Below, one piece after another: positions 1 to 10,116 of a stretch of 64,000 nucleotides of DNA. A program made the translations under genes and the position numbers. The stretch comes from Streptococcus porcinus. Lineage in GTDB: Bacteria; Bacillota; Bacilli; Lactobacillales; Streptococcaceae. The DNA lies in NCBI RefSeq assembly GCF_901542335.1, contig NZ_LR594036.1, positions 124,001-188,000 of the forward strand. The letters run 5' to 3'. The first letter of the stretch is position 1. Every line of letters starts with the position of its first letter. Below the pieces are notes generated by a model, which saw only the letters and a list, made by a program, of their open reading frames with translations, had not been told where the DNA came from and made no database searches.

Positions 1-109
1 ATGATAGGGTGCCGTGTTTTTCTTGTGCACTTTTAACGGTTTCTGTACTATCAAGCACAAAGGCTCTAAAAGAGCCAGATTGTGAGAGTGATTTAATCAA
101 TTTATCCAT
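1..109 (-). CDS. hslO: Hsp33 redox chaperone HslO, N-terminal fragment
   Basis: The first 36 codons of a gene that runs off the left edge; the protein begins [20 protein letters not shown] and continues with [16 protein letters not shown]. This matches the conserved N-terminus of Hsp33, a cytosolic chaperone activated by oxidation through a C-terminal zinc centre (not in the window). An extended -10 (TGCTATAAT on the minus strand, TATAAT at 117-122) lies only 7 nt before the ATG, and there is no Shine-Dalgarno, so the transcript may be leaderless. In S. pyogenes hslO borders the FCT surface-protein region, and here too the next genes are a virulence-type regulator and a wall-anchored protein. 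Confidence 0.88.
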   Translation of the reverse strand, partial: MDKLIKSLSQSGSFRAFVLDSTETVKSAQEKHGTLS

Positions 110-145
110 GACTACTATTATAGCATAAAGACCTTTTTTTCTAAC
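110..145 (-). promoter_or_regulatory. Extended -10 promoter of hslO, likely leaderless
   Basis: On the minus strand TG-C-TATAAT (TATAAT = 117-122) sits 7 nt upstream of the hslO ATG. No good -35 is visible 16-18 bp upstream. Transcription would start within a base or two of the ATG. Confidence 0.55.
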
Positions 146-235
146 CCTTGAAGGCATCTTAATTTTTAAGAAAGGATTAACCTTGATACCAATGAAGATG
201 AGATAGGCTCATGATAATATGGAAAATCTAAGCTA

Positions 236-1756
236 TTAAAGCTCTTCTGTTTCTGCTAAGCAGGTCATGAAATGTTTTTCGACTTTTTCTTTGAGGTAGT
301 GGTTAAGCTCTTCGAGGGCGATACTGGGTACCAGTTGGCTGAAAAAGTAGATGTCAATGCCTTCACTTTTTTCTAAGCTAATATCAGTTAGGACGAGGTC
401 GTACTTTTTGCGGATAGCTCGCATGTCAATCTCGTAATGGTCGTGAATCGTGATGTCGAAATATTGACCGGTGAAGGCTTTTAAGAACTGACCAGTGTTT
501 CGGGTTCCCTTTTCAATGACAAGGACTTTTTGTTGGCTAATGGCCTGACTGAGGTGTAAAAAGAGGTTATCCCAGTTGACCAGTAAAGAATACAAGAGCT
601 GTTGTTGCTGTTTCTCTGAGCAGGCAATGTCTCGCTTAGTGAAAGGGGCTAGCAGCGCTTTTTTCAAGACTTCTAATAGCAGAGGGTAGGATTTTTGGAA
701 ATAGTCAATGTAAGGTTCTTTATAGTCGTAGACGAGATAGTTTTGGTAAGCGTCATGTTCTTTTAAGATGGTTGCATTATGCAAAATCTTGGCTATCTCT
801 TTGGTGTTGGAAATTGGCAATGAGAGGCGTTTTTGGATGCTTTCTAGGGTCTCTAGCCATTCCTTATAAGAGATGATATTTATCTCTTCTGGCACTAGAG
901 CAGGCGTCTGAGGGACATCGTCCTGAGTATTGACGATGATTTCCTGATGGAAATAGATCGAGAAGATTTCTGACAGGGCTAAAGCATCTAGTGGTTGGGC
1001 AAAATCTTGCCAAAAGAGCTGGGCCAGCTCCTGCAAGTTGGGATCTTCTTTGAGTTTTTGAAAGAGGCGCGTGCTTCTAGTGTAAGTGTGGTTGATGCGG
1101 TAGCCTTTAGCAAAACGGATAATATTAACCCCAGCGACGACTTTCAGGTGATGAAAGAAAAAATGGCTAACAGGGGCATCAAGCTGTTGAGCGATCAAAT
1201 CAATCAGGCGCATGACGGCTCTTTCATTAACCCGGTTCACAAATGGCCACTGACCACAATCATAGGCTTCAGAAAAATATTTCAGGTAAAGAAGTCTAAT
1301 GTCCTCTTCTTTTCCTATCATGGTAATGCTTTTAAAGTCAATGTGGCAACCATACACCAGTTGCAGGAAATGGTTGGTCCGCTTAATTAAGCGTTTGAGG
1401 GTAGAGAGGCTAATAAAGAGACTTTCAGCCAGTTCGTCGAGCGAGTCGAACTCTTCAAAAAAGATGGCCTCAATCAGACGCAAAGAGGGTGTCTCTAATA
1501 AGATCGACTGGTAGAGTTTTTGCGGTCCCGACTCTTTTTGATAATCAAGTGTTAAATAGGGTCCTTTATAAGGAAGAGATTTGATTTCAGAAAAAGTCGA
1601 CAGATGAGCAATCTCTGTTTGCAGAGTTAGAAAAGAACAGTCTAGATGATGACAGATGTCCTTATAGTCGTAACGGTGTTCCTCTTGGTTGAGCAGTTTG
1701 AGTAGATTAAAACTACGTAGTTGTTGATTAGAAAATAATTCTTTAGTGGTTATCAT
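236..1756 (-). CDS. Mga-family stand-alone virulence regulator
   Basis: 506-aa DNA-binding regulator of the Mga/RofA/AtxA type, predicted to act on surface-protein promoters. The N-terminal half carries the winged-helix and HTH segments; the stretch around residues 105-135 (DELAESLFISLSTLKRLIKR) and the later LKYFSEAYDCGQWPF are strikingly like S. pyogenes Mga. PRD-like helical domains follow, then a C-terminal EIIB-like domain, as expected for a PRD-containing virulence regulator. ATG at 1756 is preceded by AAGGAG. It diverges from the M-like gene at 2079, so that gene is the obvious target. It resembles Mga more than RofA or Nra, although the site next to hslO is where S. pyogenes carries rofA/nra. 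It could be a paralogue such as the dmg regulators of S. dysgalactiae, so no symbol is given. Confidence 0.85.
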   Translation of the reverse strand: MITTKELFSNQQLRSFNLLKLLNQEEHRYDYKDICHHLDCSFLTLQTEIAHLSTFSEIKSLPYKGPYLTLDYQKESGPQKLYQSILLETPSLRLIEAIFFEEFDSLDELAESLFISLSTLKRLIKRTNHFLQLVYGCHIDFKSITMIGKEEDIRLLYLKYFSEAYDCGQWPFVNRVNERAVMRLIDLIAQQLDAPVSHFFFHHLKVVAGVNIIRFAKGYRINHTYTRSTRLFQKLKEDPNLQELAQLFWQDFAQPLDALALSEIFSIYFHQEIIVNTQDDVPQTPALVPEEINIISYKEWLETLESIQKRLSLPISNTKEIAKILHNATILKEHDAYQNYLVYDYKEPYIDYFQKSYPLLLEVLKKALLAPFTKRDIACSEKQQQQLLYSLLVNWDNLFLHLSQAISQQKVLVIEKGTRNTGQFLKAFTGQYFDITIHDHYEIDMRAIRKKYDLVLTDISLEKSEGIDIYFFSQLVPSIALEELNHYLKEKVEKHFMTCLAETEEL

Positions 1757-1983
1757 CGTTTCTCCTTGACGTTATGGTTCTAGCTTATCTTCTCTAAAAG
1801 CAGGTGATACGGGAATTAAAGCCATTTTTTTGATATCGTTTCTAATTAAAAATGGCCGGAAGATAAACCAGCCTACAATACTATTATAAACCAAGTTACT
1901 TAATTTATCATTCATAAATTTAAATTTTCATTAAAAACATGGACTTTAATATTAATCTGACGTGATATATACTAAGAACGTAG

Positions 1984-2035
1984 TTGACCAAGTGTGCCCA
2001 AAAAACTGTTATGACAGCCTTGACAGACTTGTCAA
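1984..2035 (+). promoter_or_regulatory. Promoter and start-site palindrome of the M-like gene
   Basis: TTGACC (1984-1989), 17-bp spacer, TGTTAT (2007-2012). The inverted repeat TTGACA-gact-TGTCAA (2020-2035) falls at the predicted start site and could be an operator or a 5' hairpin in the mRNA. The surrounding gap 1757-2078 holds the divergent control region for the Mga-like regulator; no further gene is seen in it. Confidence 0.5.
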
Positions 2036-2078
2036 ACTAACAAAAAAATGAGAATTTTCATATATAAGGAGAAAGAAA

Positions 2079-3716
2079 ATGAAAAACAATATGAAACGCC
2101 GCAAACATGCTTTACGCAAAGCCGTAACAGCAGCGGTATTAGCGGGAACAGCCTTTTCCAGCTTTGGAGGTGCGCTAGGAACCGTAACAAGCTATGCAAA
2201 GGAAAAAGAACTTGAACTTAATGATTTGAAGGAATTTATCGTAAAAAAAGTAGTTGAAAAACAAGCAGCTCATTATAATGATCAAGAAGAACAAATAGGT
2301 GAAAAAATTTTAGCAGAAACAAAAGAACTATTAGAGAATTTGTCGGCTGAGAGTTTAGGGGAATTATTATCACATATGGATAAAGAAAAAGTTGGTTACC
2401 CACATGGAGAACTCCATGCTTATTCAGACATCCTCGGAACCTATAGAAACAATGATAGTGGGGATTGGAGACAACAGTCCTTAAGTTTAATTTCGTTAGT
2501 CATAAAAGAAATTGAAAAACGCATTGAGCAAAATCAAAAACGAGGGCAAGATTTAGTTAAAAAAAATGCGGAACTTGAACAGCTAAAGGACCAGGAAAAA
2601 GAACTTTCTAAAAAGAATCAAAAGATTGAGGAGCAATTAAGGGATAAATCTCAAGAATTAGAGATAAAAGAACAAGAACTTAAGAAGGTTGCTGACGACC
2701 TTGATGCAACAAAAAAAGAACTCGAAGCTCAAGAAGAATCAAATGCAAATTTGAATAACCAAATTTTGGATCAAGATAAAGAAAATACGGCATTAAAAGA
2801 AGAGAAAGAGCAGTTAGAAAAAATAAAAGCTGATTCTGAAGCTAAGCTTAAAGAGCTTGAAAAACAATTGGAAGAAGCAACTCAAGAATTTAACAATGCT
2901 CGAGAAGAGTATGACAAACTCTTAGAAGAAACAGATGGTAAGTTGTTTGAAGAGGAAAGTCGTAATAAAGAACTTAGCGAGAAGTTAAAAATGGCTGAAG
3001 AAATGTTTGACCAAGCTCAATTGAAACTCGCAGAAGAACGTAAAGCACTTAAAGAAACTGAAGCTAAGTTAGCGGAAGCTGAGAAAGCTAATAAAGACCT
3101 TACTGACAAAGTAGGTACATTAACTGAAGAACGCGATGCTGCTAAAGCGGAGGCTGAAAAAGTTCCTGAATTTGAGGAAAAAGTAGCTAAGTTAACTAAA
3201 GAACTTGAGGAAGCTAAAGCAGAAGCAGAAGAGCTTAAAGCTAAGTCAGAAGAACTTGCTAAAGAGCTTGACAAAGTTAAAGCTGAAAAAGAAGCCCTTC
3301 AAGCTGAAATCGACAAGCTTAAAGAAGAGCATCAGAAAGAAGTTGATGCCCTTAATGCCCTTCTTGCTGAAAAAGATGACATTATCAAGCGCTTAGAAGA
3401 GCAAGTGGCAAAAGCTAAGGAAGAAGCTGAGAAGAACGCACAATTAAGCGATGAAGAAAAAGCGAAACTTCAAAAAGAATTAGACCAAGCTAAGAAAGAA
3501 TTGGCAGAAAAACTTAAAGACATGCCAAATAAAGTTGAACCACACACAGGTGGTGGAGCTCAAGCTGGTCAAGCTAACTCATCAGCAAACCACAATGCTG
3601 AGCACTTACCATCAACAGGTGAAAAAGCTGTGAACCCACTTCTTGTAGCAACTGGCTTATCCCTTATCATTGGTGCAGGTGCCTACACTTACGCTTCCAA
3701 ACGCAAAAAAAACTAA
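2079..3716 (+). CDS. M-like coiled-coil LPXTG surface protein
   Basis: 545-aa wall-anchored fibrillar protein. A signal peptide (about residues 1-40, basic start, likely cut after TSYA) is followed by a unique N-terminal domain to about residue 140. Then comes a very long heptad-rich, Glu/Lys/Ala/Leu coiled coil (about 145-485), a short Gly/Pro-containing linker, the sortase motif LPSTGEK, a hydrophobic segment and a basic tail KRKKN. The signal lacks the YSIRK-GS form usual in M proteins. This architecture fits M or M-like proteins that bind host plasma factors; the ligand cannot be told. AAGGAG lies 7 nt before the ATG and a strong terminator follows. The divergent Mga-like gene suggests Mga-type control. 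The coiled coil is made of near-repeated blocks, so length may vary between strains. Confidence 0.85.
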   Translation: MKNNMKRRKHALRKAVTAAVLAGTAFSSFGGALGTVTSYAKEKELELNDLKEFIVKKVVEKQAAHYNDQEEQIGEKILAETKELLENLSAESLGELLSHMDKEKVGYPHGELHAYSDILGTYRNNDSGDWRQQSLSLISLVIKEIEKRIEQNQKRGQDLVKKNAELEQLKDQEKELSKKNQKIEEQLRDKSQELEIKEQELKKVADDLDATKKELEAQEESNANLNNQILDQDKENTALKEEKEQLEKIKADSEAKLKELEKQLEEATQEFNNAREEYDKLLEETDGKLFEEESRNKELSEKLKMAEEMFDQAQLKLAEERKALKETEAKLAEAEKANKDLTDKVGTLTEERDAAKAEAEKVPEFEEKVAKLTKELEEAKAEAEELKAKSEELAKELDKVKAEKEALQAEIDKLKEEHQKEVDALNALLAEKDDIIKRLEEQVAKAKEEAEKNAQLSDEEKAKLQKELDQAKKELAEKLKDMPNKVEPHTGGGAQAGQANSSANHNAEHLPSTGEKAVNPLLVATGLSLIIGAGAYTYASKRKKN

Positions 3717-3778
3717 CCCCTACTCGATAAAAAGACATAAGACAAAAAACTTATTTTCGATTCATTAAGACACCAACT

Positions 3779-3806
3779 CCCTTATCACTGATAAGGGGGT
3801 TTTTAA
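3779..3806 (+). terminator. Terminator of the M-like gene
   Basis: Stem CCCTTATC / GATAAGGG (3779-3786 / 3790-3797), 3-nt loop, then a T run. Confidence 0.85.
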
Positions 3807-3811
3807 GTAGT

Positions 3812-3842
3812 AAAAATCCCTCACCCATTTAATGGGTAAGGG
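3812..3842 (-). terminator. Terminator of gshAB
   Basis: Stem of about 10 bp around ACCCAT / ATGGGT (3818-3842) followed on the minus strand by ATTTTTA (3812-3817). Confidence 0.75.
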
Positions 3843-3851
3843 AAAGGGGGT

Positions 3852-6113
3852 CTAAGTTAAGATTGCTACTTCTGGAAAGAGCTCTTGTAGGATTTTAGGT
3901 GTCAAGGCTTGGCCTGGCCCTTGGTAAGGGTAGGTGTGCATATACATGGAAGGGTTGAAGTTGAGTTCGATGCAGTGGACATTGGGCTGGCTGATATCTG
4001 CTTTTTCCTTAATATCTGGGATAATCAGGTCTACACCGCAGACCCAGGCGCCTATGGCGTCTGCCATTTGGGCGGCTAAGTCCTTGTAGGATTGGTCCAT
4101 TTCTTCTGTCAGGTCAACTGAGTCGCCACCGGTTGAGATATTAGAGTTACGGCGCAGCTCGACTCTGATACCTTTTGCTAAAATAGAGTCTTCTTGATAG
4201 CCTTGTTGGGCCAGCATCAGTTTTTCAATGGGGCCTAGTTGGATTTTCTCCAAAGGTGAGCGGTGCTCACTACCCCGTAATGGGTCTTGGTTTTTAATGG
4301 CTACCAGTTCTTTGATGGTGTGTTGACCGTCTCCCACGACATTAGCTGGAAGGCGTAAAAGCACCGCCTGACACGTGCCATTTAGAGTGAAGAAGCGGTA
4401 TTCTGTGCCTGTGATGAAGGCCTCAACCAAAACGTCGCTATCTTCTGCGAAGGCAATGTCAAGGGCTTTCGCATAGTCAGTCTGACTAGCTGGTTTTTGA
4501 AAGATGGAGATGCCAAGACCAAAATTGGTCGACTTGGGTTTGACCACGATGGCTTGGTCCGCAATCACTGGGTAATAGCGCAAGGCCTGCTCTTTAGTCG
4601 CAAATTCTTGCCCTTGTGGGGTAGGAAAGCCCGCTTGGTCTAAGATTTTCTTAGTCATGGTTTTATTAGCCATAGCCAGTGGCACCACATAGTTATCCTT
4701 AGAAGTCATATTGCCATTTTTGACCAGTTCGATGTGGTCCCGATGCCAGAGCTTTAAGAACTGGTCAGATTCGTCCAAGATTTCAAGATGGATCCCCTTT
4801 TGGATAGCATCAAACATGAGCATTTGCGTCGATAGCTCCATGCTTTCATAGCCCTTAAGTGCGTAGGGCGCCAGTCTTGCTTTGTGATGATAGGTGGTAG
4901 CTTGTGTTAAGCCAAAGGCTGCCAGAGAAGCGTCAGCGATGTGACTAGAAAGACGACCGCAGATGGTTTGTCTAGGTTCCTTTAGAGCTAGTGTCATCTG
5001 ATCAATCAGTCCTTGGTAGTAAGCATCTAAGTTGAAGTGCTGGACCAGTTTTTGCATAGCTTCTAGGAGTGGTTGTGGATTTGCCTGAGGTGGCAGCGGA
5101 GCGAGAGGACCAGTTAGAGCAACGGCTTCATTGAGCTCTTTGGCTGTTTGTAGGTCTTTGTCGCAGTCCTCTAGGTCATCAAGCCAAAGGAGACTGAGGA
5201 TAAAGAGGTGGAAGCTGTCTAGAGTTTCCTGGCTAATACCTAGTGGGTCAAAGGGGTCAATGTCAAAACTACGGAATTCCAGATAGCTGATTCCCTTTTT
5301 CAGGTAGTCCTGACTATGGCTGCTGCCCCGTAGGCGGACAGCCGAATAGAACTCTTTTTCCAAGGATAAGTCCCCTCGGGCAATGCTAGCTTGGATATCC
5401 TTAATGTAGGATTCAAGAGAGGAGAAGGAGATTTGCAACGAGTCAGCATTGCTGTAGCCATAGGCCTTACTGGCTCTGAGAGCACGGGCTAAACCTTGTG
5501 GCATCGTCGCGTAGAAGTCTTTTTCGGCAAGTGGTGACGCACCAAACAAGTAGGTCACAAACCACTGGTAGTTGAGAAATTGACGGGCCAATTTCATGTA
5601 GACTTGATTTTTAAAGGCGACCAGATTGTCACTGCCACTATGCTGAAAGAGGCTTTCGAGTAAGTTTTGCCCTAGGCCAAAATTGTAATGGAGGCCTGAG
5701 ATGGACTGCAGTTTTTTGCCATAGGTCTCTACTAGGTGATTGCGGTAGGCAACTTCTTCTTGGTTTTCTAGCTTGGCGACTTGGATATCCTTATCTTGCA
5801 GGTAAGGTGGCATGGATAGGGGCCAAATCAGTTCTTTTGGGGCTAGTGAAGCATGGGTCACGTCCCAGATAGCCCCTAGTCGCCGTCTGGCTTGGCTAGT
5901 AGAGTGGGAGATGGGTGTGATTAGTTCTAGTTGTTCTTCACTAAAGTCAGTTTGAATGTAAGGGTGAAAGCTGCGTGACCCTAAACAAGCTGGGTGGTCA
6001 GTTGGGGCAATCTGGCCCGACTCAGTGATGCGCAAGCCCTCTCTTTCTAGGCCAAAAGTTGCTTCTAAAATATTAGTATTATGGGGTAATTGTTGTAACA
6101 GCTGATTGAGCAT
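3852..6113 (-). CDS. gshAB: Bifunctional glutamate-cysteine ligase / glutathione synthetase
   Basis: 753-aa fusion enzyme (GshF/GshAB) that makes glutathione from Glu, Cys and Gly in two ATP-dependent steps. The N-terminal gamma-glutamylcysteine ligase part starts with ATFGLEREGLRI and contains QTDFSEEQLELITP. The C-terminal half is an ATP-grasp domain (VVKPKSTNFGLGISIF, HCIELNFNPSMYMHTYPYQG). I chose the internal ATG at 6113 because the known proteins begin there, about 15 residues before the ATFGLE motif; the open frame extends upstream to a GTG at 6188, but that start has no ribosome site and adds an unrelated 25-residue basic extension. Cytosolic, for redox defence. It is transcribed alone, with terminators on both sides. 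Confidence 0.93.
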   Translation of the reverse strand: MLNQLLQQLPHNTNILEATFGLEREGLRITESGQIAPTDHPACLGSRSFHPYIQTDFSEEQLELITPISHSTSQARRRLGAIWDVTHASLAPKELIWPLSMPPYLQDKDIQVAKLENQEEVAYRNHLVETYGKKLQSISGLHYNFGLGQNLLESLFQHSGSDNLVAFKNQVYMKLARQFLNYQWFVTYLFGASPLAEKDFYATMPQGLARALRASKAYGYSNADSLQISFSSLESYIKDIQASIARGDLSLEKEFYSAVRLRGSSHSQDYLKKGISYLEFRSFDIDPFDPLGISQETLDSFHLFILSLLWLDDLEDCDKDLQTAKELNEAVALTGPLAPLPPQANPQPLLEAMQKLVQHFNLDAYYQGLIDQMTLALKEPRQTICGRLSSHIADASLAAFGLTQATTYHHKARLAPYALKGYESMELSTQMLMFDAIQKGIHLEILDESDQFLKLWHRDHIELVKNGNMTSKDNYVVPLAMANKTMTKKILDQAGFPTPQGQEFATKEQALRYYPVIADQAIVVKPKSTNFGLGISIFQKPASQTDYAKALDIAFAEDSDVLVEAFITGTEYRFFTLNGTCQAVLLRLPANVVGDGQHTIKELVAIKNQDPLRGSEHRSPLEKIQLGPIEKLMLAQQGYQEDSILAKGIRVELRRNSNISTGGDSVDLTEEMDQSYKDLAAQMADAIGAWVCGVDLIIPDIKEKADISQPNVHCIELNFNPSMYMHTYPYQGPGQALTPKILQELFPEVAILT

Positions 6114-6196
6114 CCTATCTCTACTTTCTCTTGGTTTCTTCTTGTTCCAGTTTACAATTTTAGGGCCTGAAATACAATTTTTTGACACCTAAATAG

Positions 6197-6230
6197 CAAA
6201 AAACCAAAGCTTGGTAAAGACTTTGGTTTT
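6197..6230 (-). terminator. Terminator of the xpaC-telA operon
   Basis: Stem AAAACCAAAG / CTTTGGTTTT (6200-6209 / 6221-6230) followed by T residues on the minus strand. Confidence 0.8.
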
Positions 6231-6257
6231 GGCTGATATGACGAGGGCTTAGTGGGC

Positions 6258-7508
6258 TTATTTTTCCACTTGCTCCTGACTGGCACGACCTTGGTTGAGA
6301 AGGGCATTAATGATGCCTTCATCTCTTAGTTTAGCAGAGTCATTGATGGTTTCAGCAGACGTGATGATTGTTGCTTCTAGTTGGGCCCGTTTTTGGCGAC
6401 CTGCATCAATGGCTTCAATGATGCCCTTGTTTTGTTGGACTAAACTTTCGGCTAAGGCTGTCACTGACTGGATAGAGAGTGTAGGGTCCTGAGCAGACCT
6501 TTCTAGGGCCGGAATGGCTTCTTTACTGGTTTCGGCCAGCATCTGAAGGGCAGCGTTGTTAGCATTAACGATGGCGTCAGCGGTAATCCCTGACTTGACA
6601 GACTGTTGGAGAATCCCTAGCTGGGCTATGGATAGCTTCATGGTTGGAATGGTGTTTCGGCGGAGCATGCCCAATTTTTGGCGCATGTCAGAGGAGACCT
6701 TTACAAGGTTTCGCATCTGCGGTGTTGTGGCCCAGGCCACATAGAGACGGCTGACATACTCGGTATGTTGTTGTTCTAGGGTGTTGATGACTTCGGTTGT
6801 TCTGGCTAGGAGGTCGCTTGTGTGTTGATAGTCAGGCGTTGCTGCGTCGAGGTTTGCTAATTCTGCCTGCAGAGCCTGAGCGCGCTTTGTGGCTTCTTTT
6901 TGGCTAGCTTCGACAAAGGAGATGACTCCGACCAGATTTTCGATGGACTTGGTATTATCCTCGATCAACAACTCGGCTGAGACGATATTGCGAGCTAGGG
7001 TGTCTTCTTGTTTGACGACGGCGGCAGCCATGCCATCCATTTTTTGTTCGATATTTTGGGCGTCAAAGTAGAAATCTTGTAGGGTGTTTTTGCTTTGTCT
7101 AAAGAGTTTTTGCAGCATGTTTGGTTTCTTTTCCAGATCTGCTGGACCGACTTCTTTATATTTTTTGACAAAGCCGTTGAGTTCTTGGTTGGTGTTTTTG
7201 AGTAGGTCATCAACTTGTGGGATTTGTAATTTTTTTTGTTCCCGCAAGATGTGATTGACGGTAGTGTTGACTTCTTCGACGGCCGTTTGGCCAAAGTCAA
7301 GTAGGGTATTTTGGTTGTCCATAAAAGAATCCACCAAGGCTGGGGTTTTGGCCAGTATGGCAGTTTGTTGCTCAGGGCTTAGCTTTTCAAAGAAGGAAAT
7401 AGTTTTGCCGGCTTGGGTAGAGTTGTCGCTTAATATTTCAGTGGTTTTATCATTTTTAGTCATAGCCTTGTCGGCAATGGCATCAATGTCAAAGTTAAAT
7501 TCAGACAT
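6258..7508 (-). CDS. telA: TelA-family toxic-anion resistance protein
   Basis: 416-aa cytosolic, helix-rich protein of the TelA (KlaA/YceH) family, whose founders were linked to tellurite resistance; the true function in Firmicutes is unsettled, with envelope-stress roles suggested. No signal peptide or membrane segment is seen. Diagnostic stretches include RLYVAWATTPQMRNLVKVSSDMRQKLGMLRRNTIPTMKLSIAQLGILQQSVKSG in the second half (quoted here only as a landmark at about residues 250-305: cores WATTPQMRNL and NTIPTMKLSIAQLG). It follows xpaC by 10 nt, and the two form one operon ending in the terminator at 6197-6230. Confidence 0.88.
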   Translation of the reverse strand: MSEFNFDIDAIADKAMTKNDKTTEILSDNSTQAGKTISFFEKLSPEQQTAILAKTPALVDSFMDNQNTLLDFGQTAVEEVNTTVNHILREQKKLQIPQVDDLLKNTNQELNGFVKKYKEVGPADLEKKPNMLQKLFRQSKNTLQDFYFDAQNIEQKMDGMAAAVVKQEDTLARNIVSAELLIEDNTKSIENLVGVISFVEASQKEATKRAQALQAELANLDAATPDYQHTSDLLARTTEVINTLEQQHTEYVSRLYVAWATTPQMRNLVKVSSDMRQKLGMLRRNTIPTMKLSIAQLGILQQSVKSGITADAIVNANNAALQMLAETSKEAIPALERSAQDPTLSIQSVTALAESLVQQNKGIIEAIDAGRQKRAQLEATIITSAETINDSAKLRDEGIINALLNQGRASQEQVEK

Positions 7509-7518
7509 CAGGAGCTCC

Positions 7519-8385
7519 TTATTCTTTTGTTCTCAATTCGTTTTGTTTTTGCATCATGCGCAAGCTGATATCAAAATCTTTTAGCTCACTTTCGTTCAAT
7601 TTTCGTAAGGTTTCATCTAGGTCGAGGTCAAACTGGTTTAGGGCTTGGTGGGCTGAGGCTAGTCGTTCTTCGGCTTTAAAATAATCCTTGGGTGAGGCTT
7701 TGATTTTCAGGTAGCCATTTAAAATGTCATAAAAATGTTGCATGCTGCTTTCTTGTAGTGCTTCTAATTCAGCTTTGTTATCAGCTTTGGCAATTTTTTC
7801 TAAGATGCTTTGGTTATCTTTTTGGACATTTTGATAAATGTCTTTGAGTTCTGGTGCTTTTTCTGAGATGACCTTTTCTGTTAGGATGCTAGAGCTAAGT
7901 TTCTGATCAATTTGTACTTGTTCGAGTTGGAGAAGGGTATCTACTTTAACCTCATCGGCTTTTTGGTTAATCCGTTGATAAACTGATTTTGGGATATTAT
8001 CTTTTAAGTGGTAAGATTCATCTTTGATAAATTGAATCTTGGGTAATAGTTGTTGGGCGACTTGTTGAAAGTTTTGAATATCATTTTCAAGCAAGTAGCG
8101 GTTGAGCAATTGGTTTTGTTTGTCGGCTAAGTGAACGGTATCCTTGAGGTTTTGGATTCTTTTGGCTAAGGCTTGGCCGGCCAGCCGTTTTTGTGTTTTG
8201 CGGACATAGCGAAAGCCAAGTCCGACTACGAGGGCACTGGGGAGGAGAAAGGCTTCTGGTAGTGTTTCTGCGATGGTAGCAAGAATAATACCGAAGGTGA
8301 GAAGCCAGAGCCAGCCTGGCATGCGAGGTATGAGGGCGACTAATCTTTCAAAGAGGGTTTTCATCTTATATCTGTTCCATTTCAT
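7519..8385 (-). CDS. xpaC: XpaC-like protein, partner of TelA
   Basis: 288-aa protein of the XpaC family, named for hydrolysis of 5-bromo-4-chloroindolyl phosphate. It has a hydrophobic segment near the N-terminus (about residues 20-50, MPGWLWLLTFGIILATIAET and LPSALVVGLGF) and a long helical cytosolic part. xpaC-telA pairs are common in Bacillota, and the 10-nt spacing here supports one transcript. The start is uncertain: ATG 8385 has an AGGA only 1-2 nt upstream, and ATG 8364 (MKTLFERLV) has no clear ribosome site. The biochemical role is unknown. Confidence 0.75.
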   Translation of the reverse strand: MKWNRYKMKTLFERLVALIPRMPGWLWLLTFGIILATIAETLPEAFLLPSALVVGLGFRYVRKTQKRLAGQALAKRIQNLKDTVHLADKQNQLLNRYLLENDIQNFQQVAQQLLPKIQFIKDESYHLKDNIPKSVYQRINQKADEVKVDTLLQLEQVQIDQKLSSSILTEKVISEKAPELKDIYQNVQKDNQSILEKIAKADNKAELEALQESSMQHFYDILNGYLKIKASPKDYFKAEERLASAHQALNQFDLDLDETLRKLNESELKDFDISLRMMQKQNELRTKE

Positions 8386-8518
8386 ATCCTATTAGTAGGG
8401 GAGATCTTATGTCTATTCTACCCTAAAAGCTGTCTTTCTTAAAGTTTTTAACGAGTTTTGCGGCGCTAGCCATGGTTAACTTACTTAAAGGCACTAACTG
8501 TTGCTAAAAACAATCTAT

Positions 8519-8531
8519 ATCGTTCGGTTTT
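8519..8531 (+). promoter_or_regulatory. PurR-box-like site upstream of purA
   Basis: ATCGTTCGGTTTT fits the inverted Lactococcus/Streptococcus PurBox (AWWGTTCGGWWWT) with one deviation. It lies about 100 bp before the extended -10 at 8615-8623 (TGCTATAAT). Confidence 0.55.
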
Positions 8532-8593
8532 TACCTATTTATTAAAGTTTAAAAAGGGAGGGAGGTGTAATTTTCTTAATTATTTTATCAGAG

Positions 8594-10010
<1,417 letters not shown>

Positions 10011-10028
10011 TGATAAAAGGATGACACT

Positions 10029-10064
10029 AAAAAGAATCTTCTGTACTGTAAGAAGATTCTTTTT
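10029..10064. terminator. Bidirectional terminator after purA
   Basis: Stem AAAAAGAATCTTCT / AGAAGATTCTTTTT with a 7-8-nt loop. Confidence 0.9.
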
Positions 10065-10116
10065 GTTATGAAAACAGCATATGTTAGAATAAGAAAAAAG
10101 AGAGAAGGTGGCAAAG

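Noticed and set aside
3017-3396. Overlapping long frames within the M-like gene
   Set aside because: They are antisense or shifted copies of low-complexity heptad repeat DNA rich in Ser or Lys codons, a typical artefact of coiled-coil genes.
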